In this document: in pieces, positions 20,288 through 28,113 of the stretch
Layout of the letters: each line of letters begins with the position of its first letter
Position numbering within the stretch: the first letter of the stretch is position 1
Program-made: the position numbers and the translations under genes
Notes under the pieces: generated by a model
Databases searched by the model: none
What the model saw: only the letters and a program-made list of their open reading frames with translations
Told to the model about the DNA's origin: nothing
Assembly: GCA_905250885.1 (NCBI GenBank)
Contig: CAJNOQ010001837.1
Location: 1 to 28,113, forward strand
DNA length: 28,113 nt
Source of the DNA: Didymodactylos carnosus
Taxonomy: Eukaryota; Rotifera; Eurotatoria; Philodinida; Philodinidae
Direction: 5' to 3'

Positions 20288-20582
20288 AATCAAAACCTTT
20301 CCTTAGTGAGACATAATTGTAAGCCCCAAACTTTTGATTAAAATGAGACATCTCTCAGCTCTACACGATCTTTTTTTGCAAAGTTATAGAGTTTACAACA
20401 AAAGCCCTGAACTAATCTCTTCTGACTTCTGTAGCTCCGAGCTGAGAATGAACATTTATTATATTAATTTATATTAAATTCTATAACTTTGCAAAGAAAG
20501 GTCGTGTAGAGCTGGGAGATGTCTTATTTTAATCAGAAATTTGCGGGTTAGAATTATGTCTCATTAAGGAAAGGTTTTGATT
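20288..20582. repeat. Imperfect inverted repeat, arms about 103 nt
   Basis: 20288-20390 pairs with 20480-20582 (outer words AATCAAAACCTTTCCTTA and TAAGGAAAGGTTTTGATT; inner words GCAAAGTTATAGA and TCTATAACTTTGC), with some mismatches in the middle and an 89-nt loop. No coding frame. It resembles a small foldback/MITE element. Confidence 0.75.
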
Positions 20583-21638
20583 AGCTGATCTAAAATTTAG
20601 TCAGCTATTTACAAACCATTCTAAGATATTCATAAGTTACTTAAGCAAATATAAGTTTTGCCGACTTGCTCATTTTGAAGAAATTTCTTTGAAAAGCAGA
20701 AGATGAACCAATTTGTATAATAACTCATTTTCAGCGCCTAAAATTGTTTACAAATGGCTTATCTTAAATTTGTTCAGGTATACGCAGACGGAAGATGTAT
20801 CTTTGCATGTCATGACCTTAGTTCGTAATCTTGATAACTTTGATACCTTCGCATGAAGCAGCTCAAGACCTCTTGAAAAACCCTAGCTTTTTAAATCTTT
20901 CTTTTCTATCTTGAACCTGAAGTCCTTTTTCGCCGTGCATGCTGTTGTAAAGCAAAGGGTTATGTTCCGAAGAAGATCTCTTTCATACTTTTTTGATTCT
21001 TCCTTTGCTGAATGCAAACGTTGGAGAGATGTCCTATTTCCATTAATTTCGGAATTTTGAAAAAGTTCCGAGAATTTTAGTCTCTTACGCAAGAATTCTA
21101 CTTGGATGAGAGAAACTGAGAATATCCCGAATATATTCTTCACGAGAATTTTACTTTTCTACAGAAATTTGGAGAATTTTAGTCTGTTGCACGAGAGCTC
21201 TGCTTCAGGCTGTCCCTGTTAGATGGTTGATGGGAATTTAAGTAAAGTTTGCTTTTTTGCAGTTTTGAAATTTTCGAGAATCGTCCGAGACATTCGGTGA
21301 TTTATTAGATTTATTTTGTAGCACATACTGTTAAGGGTGTTTTACGATAGTGTGCTGTTCGGTTAATAATATGGCATTATGCGATGTAGGTGAATTAGGG
21401 AAACTGTGAGAATTATGGGAATGGCGGTGAAATGCACGGCTATTTGCACTGAGAATTCTACTTACAATTCCGAATTTTAGAACTCTGAAGTTCACATTAT
21501 GTCAAAATCAAATCTGCGAGTTTTCAAGAACATTTCGGATACTGCAATACCAGTCGGAAATTTACTTCGAAAAGACAAAATTTTTTCCAGTTACAATGTC
21601 AAAATCTTATACCACGTCTATATTAAAAATACTTATTA
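20583..21638. other. Intergenic region with a 33-bp direct repeat, no gene seen
   Basis: A 33-bp word (GAGAATTTTAGTCT...) occurs at 21071-21103 and 21172-21204 with several mismatches. The open frames at 20883-21143 (minus) and 21499-21798 (plus) show no recognisable features. Confidence 0.35.
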
Positions 21639-23830
21639 TTTTATTAGATACCTACAGGATCTTTTTTTCCCTATTTATAGCGTTATAACGCTATTAAAAC
21701 AAGCTTTTTCTTCTATTATGGTATTACAACGCGATAGATGTAGCGCACCTATTATAACGCGTTACAAAGTTATTTTTCAGGAGTTTATGGCGTTGTAAGT
21801 GGATAAAAATTTTCATTGTATTACAACTCTATAAATTTATAGCATTATAATGGGTTTCAATTTTTTATCCCATGACAGCGCACTTAGATTTGTCTACGGT
21901 CTTCCCGTTGGATAATTCTGAGACTTTAATGTACGTTAAAGAAAATTAAATCTCGTTTTTTAATGAATAATGCATGAGCATCCATTAAAACTGGGTTTTC
22001 TAACGTATTATCACTTGTGTAGTATAATACGTAAACCCCCCTCACATTAGAAGCCCATTCCATAATAGAAGCCCACCCGCATTAGAAGCCCAGTCTGATA
22101 AGAAATTTTTTGAAAACTGCCCCTGCCCCCATAGGGCACTTTTTGCGAAAATTTTACCTTTCTTGCGGGATATAATAGAAGCCCATTGGGCTTCTAATGT
22201 AGACGAGGGTTTATAATACACAGTATAACATGTTATAATGTGTTAATCTTCAATGCGTACTCATACATTAAGAAACGATAACTAATTAACATATATTTTT
22301 ACGCATATTTTAGTTTCAAAGCCGCAGCACTCGATTATTCTTCTAATATATGCTAACGCGTTGCGGCTTTATAATGTGATAATATACATTATTGAATACG
22401 AAAAACGTTTAAATGCTTTGTAATTCCTCAAAAATATAACGCATTACCTTACGTTAAGCGAAATAATATATATTAACTGAAGAGTAGCAAAACTACAAGT
22501 GATAGCCATTTAAAAAGTCCGATTTTAACAGATTATTATCGATTACTTTTCATAATTCTATTATAAACCGTTAAAATAGGTATAGTTTAACAGATACAAT
22601 GAGTTCAGCAGCTTTAACTCTTGTGCTCCCAAGCCTATTTTAGACACGAAAAACAGAATGCTTTCATAGAATGTATTTCATAATTCGATCCATGCAAAAA
22701 AAATTTCATCCCATTTTTTTGTTTTTTGAGAACAAATAGATCTGGTTGGTAGTACAAGGGTTAACGTGCGAAATGAAAGACTTTTACTATATTATCATTG
22801 ATTAAAGGCCTACAGCCATTTATCGTGCATTAATTAGAACGATGACTCATGAAATGCAATGATTCACCCCGAGGAGTCATCATTCCCCGACTTAAAACAC
22901 AGTTTTTTTATTCTGGGCGATTTTTTGCGCGTTGTGACACCTTCATACATTGTCGAAGAATAGATAGAGGTATCATTACTAATAGAACTCGATTTGCTCT
23001 ATCTTTTGGCGTTTAGAAACTGTAAAAAACGTTTTGTTTCAGATGGTACCCAGGATCGCCAATGTGCTCAGAAAAATGAAGTTGGAAAAAAGCGAAATTT
23101 ATGCATAGCCTTGCCGATACATACGTCACATATTTAAAGATTTTACATTAGAATCTTTTTGAAAATTTTATTCTAGCCCAATAGGCCGAGTAGAGAGCAA
23201 GAGAAATGTCTACAAGGCTAAAACTGTCATGCATTAACAGCAGTTAATGTTCTGAAATTTCGTTATAACGCAATACAACTATTTAACAAATTATAATGCG
23301 TTAGCTATACTAATGAATGATAATATGACGCATTATATTGCATTAATTAGTACGTAGTATTCGCATTATTACGTGTTGTAATGTATTATAATGTGCTCCA
23401 GTTTGGGACTTAATGCGGATTTGGCGTATGATAATGCATTAAAAAAATGCTTTTCATAAATTAATGGCCTTTAATGCATAAGTAATGGATTATAACGGCT
23501 TAGCATAACAAATCTCGTCTTTAACAAATTATAATGTCCCTATTTTTTCATACATTTTATGTAGTTTGTTAGGCTTTCATGCATTATAATGCATAACAAT
23601 TTTAATCTATTATCATGCGTATCATTTTTTAATTTTATTTAATATACATTAAAGCCTCAAAATTATCCAGTCGGATAGTTAAATATTATAGCGGTATAAT
23701 ACATTAACCTGCAACGCGGTGTAACGCGTTACATATTAATGCGTTATAATACGACAGAAATTAGATAACGCGCTGTAACGGCATAAATTATAGATAAAAA
23801 TGCTTTATAACACTTTAATTTCAATTTCTG
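21639..23830. repeat. Stretch dense in palindromic TTATAA and CGCG words
   Basis: Across about 2.2 kb, variants of GCATTATAATGC and GTTATAACGC recur every few tens of bases, with perfect palindromes such as GCATTATAATGC (23581-23592) and GTAACGCGTTAC (23721-23732). They thin out at about 22500-23250 and are interrupted by a MITE. There is no tandem period that I can see and no coding frame. It could be a very degenerate satellite or a dispersed binding-site array. Confidence 0.5.
22032..22213. mobile_element. 182-bp MITE with TTAGAAGCCCA repeats
   Basis: Ends are TAAACCCCCCTC... and, read inward from the right, TAAACCCTCGTC..., both followed by ACATTAGAAGCCCA. ATTAGAAGCCCA-type words occur three times on the left and again as an inverted pair near the right end. 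The flanks TAATACG (22025-22031) and TAATACA (22214-22220) look like a target duplication with one mismatch. No coding capacity; the mobilising transposase is unknown. Confidence 0.75.
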
Positions 23831-24164
23831 GGAAGTGTTTTCCGCGTTACGCTAATACGCGGACAACTTTTGCTACTGCACTGCACGTAGCTGCTGTACA
23901 ACGAAAAACGTATAATCAAAAATTAGCAGAGAACTGTCGGAAAATTTCAGTTAATACAAAAAGGTAGTCTATATGTCAGAATTTATTATGTGCTAATGTA
24001 AATTGGAAGCGCTCATTTTATCTTTTGATCGAATGTCTGCATTCCTGCCCACTGTTAGAAAGGGAAAGGTAAAATGAAATGAACATGGGCTGATCGTCGC
24101 TAAATCATGTAGCAAAAGCTTGCATACTCTGCTTTAGCTTGCAAGAATTACACTAAAAAGTGTG
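23831..24164. other. Intergenic region, nothing recognised
   Basis: Mixed AT-rich sequence without a coding frame or repeat that I can support. Confidence 0.35.
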
Positions 24165-24460
24165 TAATCCGCATTTTGGGCGGGAATCTCCCAAGCATCA
24201 AAAAAGAATCTAGTACGCCCGATTCACCTAGATTACTACATTTTTACTCGATCGCAACTATTGGGTAACGACCGTGGAAATCTAGTAATCAGGCAGTTGC
24301 TAGATTTCTTCTAGTTGCAACTATCGATTTAACTATTGCTATTTGCAAAAGTAGACGCATCTAGTTGAAAGTCCGTTTTCCAACTATTAATCTAGATGAC
24401 AACTAGTCGTACACCGCCCGCTTACAGACAAAATGTATCTAGATTTTTCACATAGGTGAT
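24165..24460. repeat. CTAG-rich stretch, possible degenerate MITE
   Basis: The tetramer CTAG occurs about nine times in roughly 240 bp (ATCTAGT, CCTAGAT, GCTAGAT and similar), with inverted pairs such as GATTACTA/TAGTAATC, and CGCCC/GGGCG words near both ends (GGGCGGGA at about 24178, CCGCCCGC at about 24414). It is suggestive of a decayed inverted-repeat element; the borders are uncertain. Confidence 0.4.
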
Positions 24461-25333
24461 TTTTTCTTGGGCTGTATCATAACGAGGTCAAAGAAAAATA
24501 CTGTTCTTCTATTTTAATCTTAAACAACCACGCTGTAATAGATTGTCATACTCTTCGGTACATATCCTATAATTATCTAGCGTTTAATCCCGATTTTTGC
24601 TTACGAAGAAAAACTGTGGCACACAGCATATAAGATTCAGATCTTTTTTGAATCTCACGCTTCTGTTAAGCGTCGAATAGCTTATTTCAATATTTTCTGT
24701 TTTAATTTGCCAATTCGCCATTTGGTGAATTGTCACTGAATTGTTGGGAACAATCAAATTTATAATAATCAAAATATGCTAATTTTTATCTCGGAATCTA
24801 GAGTCTTTACAGTCCATAGAGCGCCAAGTCCGCTCTCAGCGCATCGACATTATTTGAAGCCAGCGCAATTTTCAAAGAAAGAACGAAAACCAGTAAAAAA
24901 GTTTGATCCTACGCTATTTTATGTTGCAACGTCAATAATGAGTCGCATATGTCGCAAGGTAATGTGTTGGAGAGCAAGGATAAAAAATGTAGTGAGCATC
25001 CAGAGATGTACTTTGACGTGTCACAGAATATGTTACAATTTGCGACGCACTATTTTTTACTGTTATATGTGATCCAAAAACAGATCGGAATCTATTCTGA
25101 CACATTTTGCTAAAAATCTTAGCATAAAAATTAGTACTGTAAAATTCATAAAAGATCCTGAAATTGTCATTCTGCAAGATGACATTAGGATTTTGGAGCT
25201 ATAAAAAGCCATTTCGGCACTCTTTTTGTGGTTGCCAAAAGTGCATTACTCATCAGAAAGTCTTTTTTTTCTGTTCTAAGGAAGCCTTTTCGGTGTAAAG
25301 CCAAGGAGCTTTATTCACAAATCTATTTCTGTC
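24461..25333. other. Intergenic region, no gene supported
   Basis: Two overlapping opposite frames (24776-25072 plus, 24932-25177 minus) have no recognisable features and are probably mutual shadows of AT-rich DNA. A TATAAAA at about 25202 has no associated coding sequence that I can identify. Confidence 0.35.
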
Positions 25334-25756
25334 CTAATCTGTGAAGAAAATACCTTTTGGATTCAAGAGTTGGAAGTTAAGAACTTTGTTTTGCTTTTGA
25401 GGAAAACTTCCGTAGTTCTCCATCGATCCTTTTTCTAAAAGAGTAGTGAGAAGCTCATCAGTGTAAACCATACTGTTTCCCTCATACGTAACGAAGAATG
25501 ACAGGACGACACTAAAAAAAACGTAGTGTTCAGAAATATTACTTAATAAATAGTACTCAGGAGCAGTTCCAAAATAGCATATTTTTCCTTTGGCACTAAA
25601 TCTATGTAGGTAGCACAGTAGACATTGTCTGTAACATACGTCAGGGATTCTTTGAGACCAGTCTACCTTCTGGCCTCTAGCGGCTATATCTTCTAAAAAC
25701 TTATCTTCAATGGTGATGTGGATGAAAGAAGGGTTTGAATAGCAGTGAAAAAAAAA
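25334..25756 (-). CDS. Unrecognised 140-codon open frame, probable 3' exon or gene fragment
   Basis: The minus strand is open from 25756 down to TAG at 25334-25336, bounded upstream by TAA (25757-25759). The translation is protein-like rather than AT-rich noise, with all residue types balanced: for example FIHITIEDKFLEDIAARG near the start, a cysteine cluster VCYRQCLLCYLHRF, a hydrophobic HYVFFSVVLSFFVTY and a C-terminal NKVLNFQLLNPKGIFFTD. The first ATG is only 44 codons from the end, so the coding region must begin in an upstream exon or be truncated. No good acceptor AG is seen just upstream. An oppositely directed poly(A)-like AATAAA follows the stop (plus TTTATT at about 25311). I do not recognise the family. 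Confidence 0.45.
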   Translation of the reverse strand, partial: FFFHCYSNPSFIHITIEDKFLEDIAARGQKVDWSQRIPDVCYRQCLLCYLHRFSAKGKICYFGTAPEYYLLSNISEHYVFFSVVLSFFVTYEGNSMVYTDELLTTLLEKGSMENYGSFPQKQNKVLNFQLLNPKGIFFTD

Positions 25757-25960
25757 TTAGCAGATAAAAGCAAGCAAATTCGGCCGTGTAAGCTTATACT
25801 CCATTTATCTATCGGTTAATCTATCGGCGAAAACCATTTTCGATTTTACCGTTCGACTTTTAAGAGCATACACATGTGCACATGTAATGTTGTACCTGAA
25901 GCGCACAAAATTTCACCTACAGAACCGCAAGGTTATTAAAAACAAACTTTTGAATACGTT

Positions 25961-26026
25961 TCAAAAGTCGTATTTTTCATCAATCAAGCAGCTTAAAGCC
26001 AACAATATGCCAGCTAAATTTTTCAT
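25961..26026 (-). other. Possible signal-peptide exon upstream of the minus-strand frame
   Basis: An ATG at 26026 on the minus strand encodes MKNLAGILLALSCLID, a convincing signal peptide shape, before the frame stops after 21 codons. A TATATAA-type box lies about 50 nt upstream on this strand (26072-26080). It could be the first exon of the gene ending at 25334, but no clean donor is visible before the stop. Confidence 0.25.
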
Positions 26027-26070
26027 GCTGATCAACCGAACTTTTGAAAAATAGAGGAATCCTTGCAGGT

Positions 26071-26080
26071 GATATATAAG
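26071..26080 (+). promoter_or_regulatory. TATA box, possibly bidirectional
   Basis: GATATATAAG lies about 52 nt before the ATG at 26131 and is followed by a pyrimidine-rich start region (CTTCCTTCCTCCC). The TATATA core is symmetric and could also serve the minus-strand ATG at 26026. Confidence 0.5.
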
Positions 26081-26130
26081 TTGATGAATTCTGTGAGGGA
26101 GACTACTTCCTTCCTCCCTAAATCTCTGCC

Positions 26131-27520
26131 ATGCTTTCAGTCAACCTCTACTTTCGACTGCTTTGTTCTAGGATTGGTCGTCGACAACAAAGATCATTAT
26201 GTTTGTTCATCTTATACTTAATACTGATACAAGTCATTTTCATGGCGGATCCATTACGTACAAGCCTTTGGATAATACAGCCATCAATAGCAGTGAAGTG
26301 TCAATTATCATTACTCAAACATATTCTTATACATGGACAAAAGTCACCTGCACTAACAGTATGATATTAAACCAAACGCAACTATATCTTGGTTCATTAG
26401 GTGGTAATGGAGAATCGCTCAATTGTTTAGCTAATTGTAGTACATCAGGAGGTTATGTACCGATTCCAGTAACGCCATATTGTACAGATTATTCTACAAC
26501 GTTAAACTTGACAGTTGGTCAGCGTATGGATATGGTGAATATATCAGCAAATTCCTATTTTACAGTGGCATTTATATCAAGTAATTCAAATAAAAACTGG
26601 AATATAGCTTGCACAATAGATTTACGTGTTCGACCAGACGGTTTCATAAACACTCCACCGGTAGCGTCAATGATTTCTCCAATTGCCGTTCCGGCCGGCA
26701 TCCGTCAATATATTCCAGTACCAACTCTTGATGCTGACAATGATTATGTCCAATGTAGATTTTCGACAAAATCACCAGTAGACCAATGTGGCGATGTATG
26801 TGCAACCGCTGCGCTTCCGACGGGTACAATAGTTTATCCAAACTGCACTTTTGCCATTACAGGTGTTACAAGTGGAGATTTGTATTCTGTAGCTATTCAA
26901 GTATGCTCATAATATATCGTTGAGCATAGACTATAATTTAATTTTTTTAGGTAGAAGATTTTTATAATAGTTCAACAAGCACACCCTTTAGTTCTGTCCC
27001 AGTCCAATTTCTTATTTCTGTTTACAGCATTCCAAGCTGTGCGTTAATTCCAACACTAACCAGTGCTGATTTACCAGATAGTTGTACGGCTGTTCAAGCT
27101 GGTCAACCATATAGTCTGCAGTTATTTGCAAAAAACAATTGTGGAAATGGTACCACGATTAAGGATATTGGAACATTGTCTTTCCCAATTGTGAGTAAAA
27201 GTGCATTGATAATGAATGCAACAGCTGATACATGGTATGTGACACTAACCTGGACGCCAACAATCCTTGAAATAGGAGCACAAGTGTTGTGTGCTGTGGC
27301 TGTTGATAGGTAAGTAAGTGCTACTTGTATCTTCTAATTGCATTTGTCTGATTGAAATTTAGTAAGAATGTTCAGTCCGATCAATATTGTATCACATTTA
27401 TGGTTGTAGCGGCTGGATCACCTCTTAACTGTAGGTGAAAATGTTTACTGTAGTACGCTTCAGCCTTTGAATTTTATGTTCGAATTCATATTTAGGTCCA
27501 GGTGACACAACAATAACAAG
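26131..27520 (+). CDS. Secreted modular protein with SHFHGG module, multi-exon, probably frameshifted, 3' partial
   Basis: Exons 26131-26900, 26951-27309, 27363-27430 and 27496-27520 join in phase through GT..AG introns of 50, 53 and 65 nt; a further donor follows at 27521 and no later exon is found. The ATG at 26131 fits the TATA box and encodes a hydrophobic signal stretch SLCLFILYLILIQ, but the remainder (TDTSHFHGGSITYKPL...) is in another frame, so an indel or sequencing error lies between 26172 and 26360. The mature part is Cys-, Ser-, Thr- and Asn-rich with many N-glycosylation sequons (NSS, NQT, NCS, NLT, NCT, NGT), ITQTYSYTW and YCTDYSTTL blocks, and a PPVASMISPIAVPAG segment leading into a second beta-rich unit. 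The SHFHGGxI start recalls modules of invertebrate secreted/adhesive proteins, but I cannot name the family. Retaining the first intron would end the protein at 26912. Confidence 0.65.
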
Positions 27521-27885
27521 GTAAGAAATATAGTATTATTGATCTAATGTCCTTCTTGTATATCGAAGTACGGCACGTTGCCGTACTATATTCACCGTTA
27601 GGTGGGCTTTATTACGCGATTATTTTATAGGTACATCCATTAAGGGCCCCCCTCCCTCAGAAATTATCTCCTACACCGTGCATCCGATCTTGACGAAACT
27701 TTCCATAAATGTTCGGCACAATGAGTTACTGGAATAAAAAAAATTTTTTGTCTCCAAGTCTTACGGTTTAGGAGTTTTCCAGAGATTAAGGTCCAAAAAG
27801 GACCCTGAACGACGTCCCAAGATTTTTTAATATACTTCAAGCTGGAGAGTTCGGGTTTGTTTCATTTTAAACTAGACACCTAACT
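27521..27885. other. Intron or 3' flank with a small hairpin
   Basis: It follows the donor GTAAGA at 27521. A 9-bp hairpin (AGTACGGCA CGT TGCCGTACT, 27567-27587) is present. From about 27640 the sequence looks like dispersed repeat DNA (CCTCCCTC...CCAAAAAGGACC). No coding exon continuing the modular protein is recognised. Confidence 0.4.
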
Positions 27886-28048
27886 ACATCGACTGACCGG
27901 CGCCGATTTTTCAATTAAGCCTTTATTGGTTTTCCAGGCAACCAACAACCTGCGAAACCCGAAAAAGCCTTCCAGATTTTCTAAAAATCCTCAGTTTGAC
28001 AAAAAAACTAATACCTAATTCAAAAATCGACGCCGGTCAGTCGATGTA
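27886..28048. mobile_element. MITE-like inverted-repeat element near the window end
   Basis: ACATCGACTGACCGGCG at 27886 and its reverse complement (CGCCGGTCAGTCGATGT, ending at 28047) bound about 163 bp; with inner TCGATTTTTCAATTA-like words the arms are about 30 nt with one or two mismatches. No coding capacity. Borders and target duplication are unsure. It probably lies in the last intron or 3' flank of the modular gene. Confidence 0.6.
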
Positions 28049-28113
28049 TTTTTTCTTCCTCTTTTAGACAAAAAAAGAATGAACTCTCTATGACAAACCG
28101 CTATCAAAAATCT

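Noticed and set aside
21499-21798. 99-codon plus-strand frame
   Set aside because: It runs into the palindromic-word field and has no recognisable feature.
23043-23108. ATG after a TTTTGTTTCAG acceptor-like site
   Set aside because: Only 21 codons before a stop, no second exon found.
24776-25177. Opposed 98- and 81-codon frames
   Set aside because: Mutually overlapping, no motif, no promoter or splice context.

Overview
The window looks like animal nuclear DNA and is most consistent with a bdelloid rotifer. It is AT-rich, its clear introns are very short (49-65 nt) with GT..AG borders, and genes have TATAAA-type promoters. It mixes decayed Ty3-like, Penelope-like and hAT elements with an intron-free coding sequence for a bacterial/fungal-style FAD monooxygenase. 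The species assignment is an inference. The high density of broken mobile elements suggests an accessory, possibly subtelomeric, region.

Layout. 1-1030: a four-exon gene for a small secreted protein with a cystatin-like layout. 1036-3540 (minus): a gag-less, LTR-less, frameshifted Ty3/gypsy pol remnant whose integrase end runs into a short unrelated open frame. 3541-4345: diverged repeats with a 16-G run, a single N followed by exactly 100 C, and a perfect 21-bp hairpin. 4383-5885: a decayed hAT transposase with one recognisable terminal inverted repeat. 5886-7260: no gene seen. 7271-10200: the best gene of the window, an FAD-dependent aromatic-ring hydroxylase-like enzyme with a TATA box, a 925-nt intron in its 5' leader, a 575-codon uninterrupted CDS and a poly(A) signal; about 109 bp of its 3' end recur 1.1 kb downstream. 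12.4-13.8 kb: repeats, including a perfect 227-bp inverted repeat. 15.27-15.74 kb (minus): a Penelope-like reverse transcriptase remnant. 16.05-16.47 kb (minus): a broken MORN-repeat gene. 17.85-20.6 kb: nested repeats, namely a small MITE-like element, a hairpin element of over 1 kb whose right arm is split by a solo LTR with a 5-bp target duplication, and a further inverted repeat. 21.6-23.8 kb: a stretch dense in palindromic TTATAA/CGCG words, with a 182-bp MITE inside. 25.3-26.03 kb (minus): a 140-codon open frame lacking a nearby ATG, plus a possible signal-peptide exon. 26.07-27.52 kb: a multi-exon gene for a secreted modular protein, probably frameshifted near its signal peptide, running into repeat DNA at the window end.

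Working together: I see no operon-like or pathway relation between the genes. The shared theme is repeated insertion and decay of mobile DNA and an unusual number of long inverted repeats, several of which would form double-stranded RNA if transcribed. The intact-looking genes (cystatin-like protein, FAD monooxygenase, modular secreted protein) each have their own TATA box. The TATA element at 26.07 kb could also serve the minus-strand open frame to its left.
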